A stretch of 64,000 nucleotides of DNA, from contig NZ_FODY01000002.1 in assembly GCF_900110485.1 (NCBI RefSeq), positions 186,001 through 250,000 on the forward strand. Direction: 5' to 3'. Under the pieces are notes generated by a model. The model saw only the letters and a list, made by a program, of their open reading frames with translations, did no database searches and was not told the origin of the DNA. A program made the translations under genes and the position numbers. The DNA is from Propionispora vibrioides (GTDB taxonomy: Bacteria > Bacillota > Negativicutes > Propionisporales > Propionisporaceae). This document shows, piece after piece, positions 35,064 through 43,599 of the stretch. The number at the start of each line of letters is the position of its first letter. Position 1 is the stretch's first letter.

Positions 35064-35906
35064 CTACAGTTCAATCTCAGCATGCCGTGTAGCATGACAG
35101 CTAATATTTACAGAAACGGGCAGACCGGCAATATGAGTCGGATACCACTCAATATTAACAGCCAGTGCGGTGGTCGTTCCGCCAAGCTGCGGCCCAATAC
35201 CGATTTTATTAATTGATTCAAGCAGTTCTTCTTCCAGTTTAGCGTATTCCGGATGCTCGTTGCGTTTACTGATGGAACGGACCAGCGCCTTTTTCGACAG
35301 CAATGCCGCTTTTTCCATCGTTCCGCCGATTCCCACACCGACGACAATCGGTGGACACGGATTTTCTCCGGCGTGGATAATGGTATCTAAAACCACCTTT
35401 TTCACGCCTTCCACACCATCGGCTGGCACAAGCATTTTTAAAGCACTTTTGTTTTCACTGCCAAAGCCTTTCGGCGCCAGTTTAATTTTTACCTTGTCAC
35501 CGGGAACAATGGACGTGTGAAGTACTGCAGGTGTATTATTCGTAGTATTTTTGCGATTAAAGAGCGGTTCCGCCACAACGGATTTACGAAGATACCCCTC
35601 GGTGTACCCTTTGGCTACACCAGCATTCACCGCGTCCTCCAAACAGCCGCCGGTAAAATGGACATCCTGTCCAATTTCCATAAAAATGACCGTCATGCCA
35701 GTATCTTGGCAGATCGGCCTGTCCTCATTTTTGGCAATGTCGGCATTCTTAATAATTTGACCGATAATGTCTTTTCCCAGCGGAGATTCTTCGGTTTGCT
35801 GTCCCTTTACCAGTGCGCTGTAAACATCTTCCGGCAGATAATAGCAAGCCTCCATACACATCTTGGCTATTGCCTGCGTAATTTGGTCAACCTCGAGCGT
35901 GCGCAT
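35064..35906 (-). CDS. Fumarate hydratase class I, alpha subunit
   Basis: A 280-residue [4Fe-4S] subunit. Probable cluster cysteines are in RPICQDTGM, ENPCPPIVVG and ISCHATRHAE. It interconverts malate and fumarate. First gene of the five-gene fumarase/fumarate reductase operon; GGGGGG lies before the ATG. A promoter and a symmetric upstream site are present (36044-36105). Confidence 0.95.
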   Translation of the reverse strand: MRTLEVDQITQAIAKMCMEACYYLPEDVYSALVKGQQTEESPLGKDIIGQIIKNADIAKNEDRPICQDTGMTVIFMEIGQDVHFTGGCLEDAVNAGVAKGYTEGYLRKSVVAEPLFNRKNTTNNTPAVLHTSIVPGDKVKIKLAPKGFGSENKSALKMLVPADGVEGVKKVVLDTIIHAGENPCPPIVVGVGIGGTMEKAALLSKKALVRSISKRNEHPEYAKLEEELLESINKIGIGPQLGGTTTALAVNIEWYPTHIAGLPVSVNISCHATRHAEIEL

Positions 35907-36043
35907 CCAATACCCCCCGTTATTTTTTATTTGTACGTTAACTTGGTCTATCGGCTTATCCTACCCTATTAGATGGATTTTCTGCAAGTTCATATTTTCA
36001 CTCACATAGGTAACCTACCGTTAACCAGTACAATCTACGCTTT

Positions 36044-36072
36044 AGTATACCATAGATAAATTGGTTTGCCAA
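36044..36072 (-). promoter_or_regulatory. Promoter of the fumarase/fumarate reductase operon
   Basis: TTGGCA (36067-36072) and TATACT (36044-36049), 17 bases apart on the minus strand. The -35 lies in a short inverted repeat (ATTGGTTTGCCAAT). Confidence 0.7.
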
Positions 36073-36091
36073 TTATCTACATAAAACAGTA

Positions 36092-36105
36092 AACAATTTA
36101 TTGTT
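36092..36105. promoter_or_regulatory. Possible operator upstream of the fumarase operon promoter
   Basis: AACAAT and ATTGTT separated by two bases, 20 bases upstream of the -35. A redox or anaerobic regulator could bind here; it does not match the usual Rex or FNR consensus closely enough to name one. Confidence 0.35.
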
Positions 36106-36203
36106 CTGTTCTGAACAAAAAAAACAAGCAAACTCTTGGCAATATTATCGGATTTTTTAGGACTGTCTATTCGTAAAGCGATCGGAATCCCACAGTTCTT
36201 TCC

Positions 36204-36369
36204 TAGGGCGTGTCTGAGAGCTAACGGAATGTTCCGTGGCGAGTAATTTTTGCGCCAGACAAGGCAACATTTTGAAGGAATAGTGGGCCCTATTGCAAAA
36301 AATGTTAACGAAGTATGGTGTAAAAATTACCGTCAGGGGGCGTTTCGGATGGTTTTCAGGCATGCCCTA
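36204..36369 (+). repeat. Family-1 short repeat, copy B
   Basis: 166 bp with terminal arms GGGCGTGTCTGA and TCAGGCATGCCC, flanked on both sides by TA. Contains CTAACGGAATG, GGCGAGTAATTTTTG and GAAGGAATAG like the other copies. Lies between lysA and the fumarase operon promoter. Confidence 0.85.
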
Positions 36370-36382
36370 ATAAAAGATAAAA

Positions 36383-36415
36383 AGTAGTGCCGAGAATCTC
36401 GTTCTCAACACTACT
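36383..36415 (-). terminator. Terminator of lysA
   Basis: AGTAGTGCCGAGAA and TTCTCAACACTACT pair with two G-U/mismatch positions, directly after the lysA stop; TTTTTATC follows on the minus strand. Confidence 0.8.
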
Positions 36416-36422
36416 CTCTGTT

Positions 36423-37667
36423 TTAAAACTCTAGCGTTGCAAAATAATCTTCAATTGTTTCGGCGCGGCGAATCAATTTCACACTGCGGTCCGGCCGCAG
36501 CAGCAACTCAGCGGAGCGAAGCTTTCCATTATAATTGAAGCCCATAGCGTGCCCATGGGCACCGGCATCATGAATTACCACGACATCGCCGATATCAATC
36601 ATTGGCAGCTTGCGGTTAATGGCAAACTTATCATTATTTTCGCAAAGCGAGCCGGTTACGTCGTAAATATACCCTTTCGGCCAGTCTTCCTTGCCGACTA
36701 CCGAAATATGATGATAGGCCCCATAAAGTCCGGGACGCATCAGGTTGGCCATGCAGGCATCAAGTCCGACATAATTTTTGTAGATTTCCTTTTTATGCAA
36801 AACGGTGGATACCAGATAACCATAAGGACCGGTAACCATACGGCCGCATTCCATCGCCAGTTTTAAAGGATGCAGTCCGTTAGCCACGATCTTTTCCTCA
36901 TACGCCTGCTTGATACCCTGGCCCAGACGTTCAAGATCGACTGCTTCCTGCTCCGGCCGGTACGGAATACCGATACCGCCGCCGAAATTGACAAACTCTA
37001 TGCGGATACCCAATGACCGGTTGACTTCCAACACTAGATCGAACATCATATGAGCGGTTTCAATAAAGAAATTATGATCAAGTTCATTGGAAGCAACCAT
37101 GGTATGAAGGCCAAAGCGTTTTACCCCTTTTTCCTTCACAATGGCCAGGGCCGACAGTAATTGTTTTCTGGTCAGTCCGTATTTGGATTCCTCCGGATTG
37201 CCGATGATAGCATTGCCGCCTTCCCGGAGCGGGCCCGGATTATAGCGGAAGCAAAGCACCTCTGGGATGCCGGCATGTCTTTCCAGATAATCGATATGAC
37301 TGATATCGTCCAGATTGATCACGGCACCCATTTCACGGGCTTTCTTAAATTCAATGGCCGGCGTATCATTGGAGGTAAGGATAATCTCTTCTCCCTGCAG
37401 CCCGGCTCTTTCCGCCAGCAAAAGTTCCGCCAGCGAACTGCAGTCGGCCCCAACGCCTTCTTCCCGCAAAACTTCCATAATGGAAGGATTGGGAGTCGCT
37501 TTTACGGCAAAATACTCCTTAAATTCAGGCGCCCAGGCAAAGGCGTTCAATAAAGCGCGCACATTGTCCCGGATAGCCTGTTCATCATAAATATGAAAAG
37601 GCGTTTTATATTCCTCAATAATCCTGTGAATTTCATCTTTAGAAAATGGTAGTTTCTTTTCCGCCAT
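36423..37667 (-). CDS. lysA: Diaminopimelate decarboxylase
   Basis: A 414-residue PLP enzyme of the alanine-racemase fold that makes lysine from meso-diaminopimelate. The PLP lysine is Lys56 in YFAVKATPNP; further motifs are FGLHTMVASNE, FVNFGGGIGIPY, AMECGRMVTGPYG, and the substrate-binding VTGSLCENND near the C-terminus. Length is normal. Transcription is controlled by an L-box lysine riboswitch with terminator, consistent with lysine biosynthesis and not a degradative decarboxylase. Confidence 0.95.
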   Translation of the reverse strand: MAEKKLPFSKDEIHRIIEEYKTPFHIYDEQAIRDNVRALLNAFAWAPEFKEYFAVKATPNPSIMEVLREEGVGADCSSLAELLLAERAGLQGEEIILTSNDTPAIEFKKAREMGAVINLDDISHIDYLERHAGIPEVLCFRYNPGPLREGGNAIIGNPEESKYGLTRKQLLSALAIVKEKGVKRFGLHTMVASNELDHNFFIETAHMMFDLVLEVNRSLGIRIEFVNFGGGIGIPYRPEQEAVDLERLGQGIKQAYEEKIVANGLHPLKLAMECGRMVTGPYGYLVSTVLHKKEIYKNYVGLDACMANLMRPGLYGAYHHISVVGKEDWPKGYIYDVTGSLCENNDKFAINRKLPMIDIGDVVVIHDAGAHGHAMGFNYNGKLRSAELLLRPDRSVKLIRRAETIEDYFATLEF

Positions 37668-37718
37668 GTTAAAACCTCCTCAATATAGTTGGACAAGAAG
37701 CCGCCATAAAACACAAAA

Positions 37719-37748
37719 AGCGACTTGCGTACAATCTCACAAATCGCT
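37719..37748 (-). terminator. Terminator of the L-box expression platform
   Basis: AGCGATTTG and CAAGTCGCT (one G-U) with a 12-base loop, followed on the minus strand by TTTTTGTGTTTT, between the aptamer and lysA. Confidence 0.85.
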
Positions 37749-37784
37749 GAAATGGTAAAGGAAGTTTTACCCACGTGCAAGATA

Positions 37785-37946
37785 GTAGCGCTCCCCTTGA
37801 TATCCATCAAGCGACAGTCCGGTATTTCTTAAACACAAGACCAGCGGCAATCCCTGGCAAGACTGCAGCTTCGGCGGCTATCCCTTTCCCTGGCTTCACA
37901 GTTCGCCAGACTCCGTCAGGTACTATTGATAGACCGCACCTCTACC
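37785..37946 (-). promoter_or_regulatory. Lysine riboswitch (L-box) upstream of lysA
   Basis: The minus-strand leader shows the conserved L-box segments in order: GTAGAGGTGCGG, AGTACCTGACGGAG, GGGAAAGGGATAGCC, GCCGAAG, CTGTCGC and GGGGAGCGCTAC. The outer GTAG/CTAC strands form P1. Lysine binding would favour the downstream terminator and switch lysA off. Confidence 0.95.
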
Positions 37947-37971
37947 ACAAAATAATATAAACTTGTAATTT

Positions 37972-38001
37972 ATCATACAGGATATGCCTATATCCTGTCA
38001 A
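37972..38001 (-). promoter_or_regulatory. Sigma-A promoter of the L-box-lysA unit with palindromic spacer
   Basis: TTGACA (37996-38001) and TATGAT (37972-37977) are 18 bases apart on the minus strand. The spacer is nearly filled by the perfect inverted repeat ACAGGATAT/ATATCCTGT (37977-37998). Confidence 0.75.
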
Positions 38002-38010
38002 TATATATTC

Positions 38011-38490
38011 TTATCTGATATCAATGATCTGAGCCGTAACCTTGCCCTGATCAATCACAAGCAGGGCGCAAGTCGGTACGTTGCCCCGCGGAAAGCCGGC
38101 GCTTCCCGGGTTTAAAACCAGCAAGTCGCCTTCCCAGGTAATATCGGGGATATGGCTGTGCCCGTAAATAACAATATCGACCGCAAGATTATGGGCCTTT
38201 TCAATCAGCTCCCGTGTGCCGTATTTTACTTCATAACGATGACCGTGAGTCAGCCAAATGCTTTTTCCCTCCACGGTTAAAAATTCATCTAACTTGGCGG
38301 TAGCATGATAACCGTCGCAATTTCCCGCCGCCGCCACCACCGGCACCGTTGTTAAGCCTTCAAAAAAGCGGATGTCCTGACTGTTATCCCCGGCATGAAG
38401 CCATAAATCCATATCCGGCAACGCTTTTACCGCTTGGTTAACCATAATGCCCCGGCCATGGGTATCGCTGATAACGCCGATCTTTTTCAT
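38011..38490 (-). CDS. YfcE/MJ0936-type metallophosphoesterase
   Basis: A 159-residue calcineurin-like phosphoesterase. Metal-binding motifs: VISDTHG (6-12), HAGDNSQD, AAGNCD, THGHRYEV and YGHSHIPDI, ending with LNPGSAGFPRG. Family members hydrolyse small phosphodiesters in vitro; the natural substrate is unknown. Its ATG overlaps the rdgB stop (ATGA). It ends the seven-gene operon that begins at 44574, and such proteins are often encoded next to rdgB and rph. Confidence 0.92.
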   Translation of the reverse strand: MKKIGVISDTHGRGIMVNQAVKALPDMDLWLHAGDNSQDIRFFEGLTTVPVVAAAGNCDGYHATAKLDEFLTVEGKSIWLTHGHRYEVKYGTRELIEKAHNLAVDIVIYGHSHIPDITWEGDLLVLNPGSAGFPRGNVPTCALLVIDQGKVTAQIIDIR

Positions 38491-39077
38491 GACATATATC
38501 CCGCCATCTTATCCACCATATGCCGTACAGCCATGCCGCGGTGACTGATTTTATTTTTTTCTTCCAAGGAAATTTCAGCCATGCTCTTGTTTAAAGCCGG
38601 GATAAAAAACAAGGGATCATAGCCAAAGCCGCCCGTTCCCCGCGGCGCCTGAAGAAGTACTCCCTCACAATAGCCTTCGGTCGTCAAAAGCGTGTCATCG
38701 GTATCCAAAAAAGCCAGTACACAGCAAAACCGCGCTTGACGGTCAGTTATCCGCTGCATAGCGGCCAGCAGCTTTTCGTTATTTTGGGTATCTGAAGCCT
38801 GTTCTCCGGCATACCGGGCGGAAAGTACCCCCGGTGCTCCGTTTAAAGCAGCCACTGCCAGCCCCGAATCGTCGGCCAGGCAGGCCTTTTTCGTATATTC
38901 CTGATAATGCCGCGCTTTTAGCACCGCATTCTCGGCAAACGTGCTGCCTGTTTCCACTGCCTCCGGAATACGGTCAAAGTCGGCCAAGGAAAGCACGGTA
39001 ACCGGCAAATGAGCCAAGGCTTTCTTAAACTCGGCGACCTTCCCTTTATTATAGCTGGCAATCACTATCTCTTTCAC
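38487..39077 (-). CDS. rdgB: XTP/dITP diphosphatase (RdgB/HAM1 family)
   Basis: A 196-residue house-cleaning enzyme that hydrolyses non-canonical purine nucleoside triphosphates (XTP, dITP, ITP) to monophosphates. Signature [12 protein letters not shown] at the N-terminus, [24 protein letters not shown] in the middle, and [10 protein letters not shown] and EKNKISHRG towards the end. Start is GTG at 39077, overlapping the rph stop (GTGA). Middle of an rph-rdgB-yfcE-like block, a common arrangement. Confidence 0.95.
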   Translation of the reverse strand: MKEIVIASYNKGKVAEFKKALAHLPVTVLSLADFDRIPEAVETGSTFAENAVLKARHYQEYTKKACLADDSGLAVAALNGAPGVLSARYAGEQASDTQNNEKLLAAMQRITDRQARFCCVLAFLDTDDTLLTTEGYCEGVLLQAPRGTGGFGYDPLFFIPALNKSMAEISLEEKNKISHRGMAVRHMVDKMAGYMS

Positions 39078-39832
39078 GGTTCACGCCCTACCTTCCAGGC
39101 CAGCGGCCCCAGAATGTCCTTTTGGTAATCAATCAATGCATGGATGCCTTTTTCACCGTAATTCAGCATTTCATTCAACTGCTGGCGGCTGAAATCGCTT
39201 TTTTCTCCCGTTCCCTGCACCTCGACAAAGGTACCGCTGCCGGTCATTACCAGATTCATATCCACGGCGGCATGAGAATCCTCTTCATAGCAAAGATCCA
39301 GGGCTGTTTCGCTGCCAATGACGCCTACGCTGATTGCCGCCAGAAAGTCCCTGACCGGAAAAGCCTTGTCTTGCTTATAGATGGTATTTACCGCATCAAC
39401 CATGGCGATAAACGCACCGGTAATGGCAGCTGTCCGGGTGCCGCCGTCAGCCTGCAGAACATCGCAGTCCAGCCAAATCGTCCGTTCTCCCAATGCCTTC
39501 AAGTCTACCACGCTGCGCATGGCCCGGCCGATTAACCGCTGAATTTCATGGGTACGGCCGGTAATCTTTCCTTTGGCCGCCTCACGGATATTACGGGTCT
39601 GCGTGGAACGGGGCAGCAGGGAATACTCCGCCGTAATCCAGCCCTCACCGGTTCCCTTCATAAATGGAGGCACTTTTTCCTCCACTGTCGCCGCACAGAT
39701 TACCTTCGTATTGCCGATTTCAATCAGCACCGAACCTTCCGCATATTTTAAATAATTGCGCGTAATTTTCACCACACGCATTTCATCCATACTTCGTCCG
39801 TCAATCCGTTTCAAATTCGTCACCGCCATCAT
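39074..39832 (-). CDS. rph: Ribonuclease PH
   Basis: A 252-residue phosphorolytic 3'-5' exonuclease that trims tRNA 3' ends. Signatures: [60 protein letters not shown] and [14 protein letters not shown]. The C-terminal [11 protein letters not shown] is typical. The ATG at 39832 overlaps the stop of the preceding deacetylase-like gene; the next codon is also ATG. Part of the long operon. Confidence 0.96.
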   Translation of the reverse strand: MMAVTNLKRIDGRSMDEMRVVKITRNYLKYAEGSVLIEIGNTKVICAATVEEKVPPFMKGTGEGWITAEYSLLPRSTQTRNIREAAKGKITGRTHEIQRLIGRAMRSVVDLKALGERTIWLDCDVLQADGGTRTAAITGAFIAMVDAVNTIYKQDKAFPVRDFLAAISVGVIGSETALDLCYEEDSHAAVDMNLVMTGSGTFVEVQGTGEKSDFSRQQLNEMLNYGEKGIHALIDYQKDILGPLAWKVGREP

Positions 39833-41154
39833 AATTTTTCTAGTTCCCAGTGCTGCTTATCCTGTAGCAAATAGTACCGGTATTCTCCCCGCTTTTTCGC
39901 CGCCAGCACCGCATCCTTGGCGGCACGGCGGCAAGCCGGGCAGGCATCCTTCGTTATTACGGCGGCAAAAGCCGACCGGTCCCGTTCCTGCCAGCCTTCT
40001 ACCGCTGTCCCCAAAGTAAAATAGCCTGAACAGTCGGGGCAAAGCCGTACTTTTTCCGTCTGCCTCTCGCTAATGCCGCTTTCGTCATAATAGATGCTGC
40101 GGCTGCGGTGCCAAAACTCCCCAGACTCTTTGCATAATTGCCGGGCAAGTTCCTCCCGGCGCGGCCAAACCTTCAGCCAGTGTTCCGTCAATTTTCGAAC
40201 GTACGCCTGTCGTTGCGAATCGCTGGTCTGCCGCTTATTAGTCAAGGGATCCGGTTCAACTACCTTATGATAATTCAATTCCGCCATAGCCAGAATGATT
40301 CCTGCATTGACGTACGGCAGCGCATCCTCAATGGAATAGCCGCCTTCCAATACGGCCATATCAGCCTTAAGCTTGTCGGCCAGACGGGCATAGCCCTGCG
40401 CCGTAACAGCCATGTTGGCCAGTGGGTCACTGTAATGATTATCTTGCCCGGCCGAGTTAATAATCATGTCCGGCTTAAAATCATTCAAGATTGGCAGCAC
40501 CACCTGATCCAACACATAGTGGATATCCTCGTCGGCGGCTCCCGGCGGCAGCGGCAGGTTGATTGTTGTGCCAAACGCCGCCGGACTGCCGGCTTCCTCG
40601 ACAAAGCCGGTCCCCGGATATAAAGTGCGTCCGTCCTGATGAAATGAGATGAATAGCGTATCCGGGTCATGATAGAAAATATCCTGCGTTCCGTCACCAT
40701 GATGAACATCGGTATCCACAATAGCAACCCGTCGTATGCCATACCGCCGGCGCACATATTCTACCATGACAGCTTCCGTATTAATGGTGCAAAAACCCCG
40801 GATACCATGTACCACCCGCATGGCATGATGTCCCGGCGGCCGGACCAGCGCAAAGGACCGTTTCACCTCCTGCCGCATGACCGCATCGGCTGCCGTCATC
40901 ACGCCGCCGGCAGCGACTAAATGAGCATCAGTCAGCAGCGACTTAAGGTCGGGTACTCCGATATGAACCATTTCGATATCCTTCAAGTCTGCCATGCGCG
41001 GCTTATATTCCACAATACCGGGCAAGTCTAAAAGTCCCTCCTCCAGTATCTGGTCCCGCGTATATAAGAGCCGTTCTTCCCGTTCCGGATGGCTTGGACT
41101 GATCGCCCAGTCAAAGGCCGGAAAAAAAACTAACCCAAGCTTATTTTTATCCAT
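39829..41154 (-). CDS. Histone deacetylase-family amidohydrolase with C-terminal zinc ribbon
   Basis: A 441-residue protein. The HDAC/AcuC/acetylpolyamine-amidohydrolase fold covers about 1-330 with catalytic [10 protein letters not shown], the zinc site [10 protein letters not shown] and SAGQDNH, and a C-terminal VLEGGYS. The last 110 residues add a basic helical region and a putative zinc ribbon (CPDC ... CPAC, about 30 residues apart). Substrates of bacterial members are acetyl-lysine in proteins or acetylpolyamines; which applies is unknown. GGAGG overlapping the previous stop indicates coupling to the HyuA-like gene; its own stop overlaps rph. Confidence 0.88.
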   Translation of the reverse strand: MDKNKLGLVFFPAFDWAISPSHPEREERLLYTRDQILEEGLLDLPGIVEYKPRMADLKDIEMVHIGVPDLKSLLTDAHLVAAGGVMTAADAVMRQEVKRSFALVRPPGHHAMRVVHGIRGFCTINTEAVMVEYVRRRYGIRRVAIVDTDVHHGDGTQDIFYHDPDTLFISFHQDGRTLYPGTGFVEEAGSPAAFGTTINLPLPPGAADEDIHYVLDQVVLPILNDFKPDMIINSAGQDNHYSDPLANMAVTAQGYARLADKLKADMAVLEGGYSIEDALPYVNAGIILAMAELNYHKVVEPDPLTNKRQTSDSQRQAYVRKLTEHWLKVWPRREELARQLCKESGEFWHRSRSIYYDESGISERQTEKVRLCPDCSGYFTLGTAVEGWQERDRSAFAAVITKDACPACRRAAKDAVLAAKKRGEYRYYLLQDKQHWELEKL

Positions 41155-41159
41155 TTCCC

Positions 41160-42827
41160 TTACCTCCGGTCGCTTATGCCGTCAATCGTACTTAAAACTC
41201 CCGGTTTAATTTGCATACGCAACGTAATCAGTTTGCCTGCCGTATGGAAGCCTCTGACCATGTTGAATTCTTCCGCATAGACAGCTTCACTGTCGGCCAG
41301 GTCAACTCCTGCCTGCGCGGCCCGTTCGGCCAGACTTTTTTCAGCCAGTCGCCGGGCCTCGCTCATACCGAACGGTTTGACAGTCAGTGAGCCACGCTCG
41401 CCCATTTCCGCCACCGTATAATAGCCTTGCTCAGTATCGGCCCGGAAAGTAATATCCAGCGTCGGTCGGGCTACAGCAGCACCAATGGCATTGGCCACTT
41501 GCGCCCCGTCAGGGATGTGACATTCCAGCCCCAGCGAATCGGCAACCAGCGGTACCAGACCGCCGGCGGCGCCACCGACACCGATCAATAACCGGGGCGT
41601 GAACAATTCGCCATGCACAATATCTGCTACCCGATATACCGGTTCGGCAGCCTGCTCGGCAAGCATCCGCTTAATAGCCTGGCAGATACACCCGGCCGTC
41701 GCTGTCAGCACTTCTTCTGCCGCTGCAGCGGGCGTCTGACCGGCAACCGCTACCTGTTGCATAGCGGCTTGGGCCTGCCCGGTGTTCCCTAGCTGCACTT
41801 TTTGAGCCACAACCAGGGCATCGCTGACGGTAGGCGCCGGTCCGCCCAAGGCCATGGGCGCCCCTTGACGCATTGGTCCAATTTTCAATTCGCCATTTTC
41901 CCGGCGAACCAGACTGTCACCGCCAATTCCCACCGAACTCAGCCGAAAACCGCGCACGGCCGTAGGATAGCCGGCAACAGCCGCTCCCCGGGAGGCAAAT
42001 AAGGGCCTTCCTTCCTGCCATAAGGCAATATCGGTCGTCGTACCGCCAATATCCAGCGATACCGCCGGTACTTCCGGCGCCGCCAAAGCCATGATCCCCA
42101 GCACACTGGCCGCCGGACCGGTAAAGATGGACTCAACCGGCAATTCTTTGGCCGCCGCCAAAGGCAATGTTCCCCCGTCGGCTTTCAGGATATAAACAGG
42201 CGCCGTAATCTCCCGCTGCAGCAAGGCGGCTTCTACCGCCTGGGCAAACTCTCGAAATACCCGCCACACCGCCGCATTGTAATAAGCGGAATTGGTCCGC
42301 CGCAAAAAATTCAGCGTTCCGGCCATTCCGGCTCCCAAGCTTATATGGCGGGGATGATTGGCTTTCCTAAGCGTACCGGCTGCCAGCATTTCCTGCTCGG
42401 GATTACGCACGGCGAATTTGCCGGACACAGCCAATACCTTATAGGACGCCAGCTTTTGCGCTGCCTCAACCAGCTCGCTTTCGGCCAGCGCTAATCGTTT
42501 CCGGCCGCGGTGGTCGGTATAACCGGTTAAGATAACCGGCTCTTGCGGCACATACCCGGCAATATCCAACCCCGGACCGGGAATTAGGACAAGCCCCACC
42601 TGATCAGTTTTATTTTCGATCAAAGCATTGGTCACAATGGTGGTCGAAAGGGAAATCCGCTCGATCGCCCGGCGATCCATTCCCTCCAGCACCTGATCCA
42701 GCACCGCAAGAATGCCCGACAGTAAATTCCCATGAGTTGTCGGTACTTTGGTCTGCACAAGCACTTGTCTGTCCTTCACAATAACCGCATCGGTAAACGT
42801 ACCGCCTACATCAATTCCCACCAGCAT
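41160..42827 (-). CDS. Hydantoinase/oxoprolinase (HyuA-like) family ATPase
   Basis: A 555-residue protein. The N-terminal LVGIDVGGTFTDAVIVKD and TTIVTNALIENKTDQVGL are typical of HyuA/oxoprolinase A proteins, with a second ASKHA motif in VSLDIGGTTTDIAL and later LIGVGGAAGGLVPLVAD. HyuA proteins usually work with a HyuB subunit on 5-oxoproline, hydantoins or acetone, but none is encoded here. It starts one base after the stop of the activase gene and is followed five bases later by the deacetylase-like gene. Its role in this setting is unknown; an ATP-driven accessory role for the dehydratase-like protein is a guess. Confidence 0.85.
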   Translation of the reverse strand: MLVGIDVGGTFTDAVIVKDRQVLVQTKVPTTHGNLLSGILAVLDQVLEGMDRRAIERISLSTTIVTNALIENKTDQVGLVLIPGPGLDIAGYVPQEPVILTGYTDHRGRKRLALAESELVEAAQKLASYKVLAVSGKFAVRNPEQEMLAAGTLRKANHPRHISLGAGMAGTLNFLRRTNSAYYNAAVWRVFREFAQAVEAALLQREITAPVYILKADGGTLPLAAAKELPVESIFTGPAASVLGIMALAAPEVPAVSLDIGGTTTDIALWQEGRPLFASRGAAVAGYPTAVRGFRLSSVGIGGDSLVRRENGELKIGPMRQGAPMALGGPAPTVSDALVVAQKVQLGNTGQAQAAMQQVAVAGQTPAAAAEEVLTATAGCICQAIKRMLAEQAAEPVYRVADIVHGELFTPRLLIGVGGAAGGLVPLVADSLGLECHIPDGAQVANAIGAAVARPTLDITFRADTEQGYYTVAEMGERGSLTVKPFGMSEARRLAEKSLAERAAQAGVDLADSEAVYAEEFNMVRGFHTAGKLITLRMQIKPGVLSTIDGISDRR

Positions 42828-42828
42828 A

Positions 42829-43593
42829 TTACCGCCTCTTTTCCTGAGCATGGCAGACGCAGCCGATAGCCCCGTTAAGCTGGGGGAACGCCGGAACAAC
42901 CACAGGCACGCCCAGTTCCCGCTCGAGCATCTTCCGAATGCCGCTGCCCTGAGCCACACCGCCGGTAAATACGAGCGTGTCGCCAACCAAGGCCCTTAAC
43001 ATCGGTTTTATCCGTCTGACAATGGAATAATTGACGCCTGCTGCCAGTTGCGCTGTGCTATAACCTTCCACAATACGGCCAATCAATTCGGACTCGCCAA
43101 AAATCGCGCAGGTTGCGTTCAGCTCTACCGGGTCAGCCTCATACCGGCTTAGTTCGGCAACATCTATGCCCAGCACGGCAGCCATGTTTTCCAAGTAACG
43201 GCCGGTACTGGCCGCGCATTTGTCATTTGTTTCAAAGTCAATCATTTTACCTTTTTTCACCTTAATCACCTTGCTGTCCTGACCACCCAGATCAAGCAGG
43301 GTAAAATCAGTCAGACCCGTCTGGTATACCGCCCCCAGGGCATGGGCCTTCAGTTCAGGTATCACGGTGGCTCCGGCAATTTGTATGGTATTGCGCCCAT
43401 AGCCGGTGGCTACTACAGCCTCCACCCGTTCAAACCCTAAAGCGGCAAAATCAATCACCAGCCCCGCTTCCTTACGGGTACCGTATTCACGATAAAATTG
43501 AACGGTTTCAAACACGTGCTTATCCTGAAGGCCGGCTTCGTCAGCCAGGACGAGCTTGACGCTGCGGCTGCCTAAATCAATCCCGCACAGCAT
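42829..43593 (-). CDS. 2-hydroxyacyl-CoA dehydratase activase-type ATPase (HgdC/BadF/YjiL family)
   Basis: A 254-residue ASKHA-fold ATPase. Motifs: CGIDLGSRSVKLVL (phosphate 1), LLDLGGQDSKVI (phosphate 2), and cysteines Cys126 (NDKCAASTGRYLE) and Cys162 (NATCAIFGESE), which in HgdC homodimers share one [4Fe-4S] cluster. Such activases use ATP to fire single low-potential electrons into a partner [4Fe-4S] or double-cubane protein. The partner is encoded directly upstream. ATG 43593 has GAGGTG seven bases before it; the frame extends two codons further. Confidence 0.93.
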   Translation of the reverse strand: MLCGIDLGSRSVKLVLADEAGLQDKHVFETVQFYREYGTRKEAGLVIDFAALGFERVEAVVATGYGRNTIQIAGATVIPELKAHALGAVYQTGLTDFTLLDLGGQDSKVIKVKKGKMIDFETNDKCAASTGRYLENMAAVLGIDVAELSRYEADPVELNATCAIFGESELIGRIVEGYSTAQLAAGVNYSIVRRIKPMLRALVGDTLVFTGGVAQGSGIRKMLERELGVPVVVPAFPQLNGAIGCVCHAQEKRR

Positions 43594-43599
43594 AATCAC

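Noticed and set aside
36157-36363. 68-residue minus-strand frame resembling the M48 extension
   Set aside because: The resemblance comes from family-1 repeat copies A and B, which are not coding.
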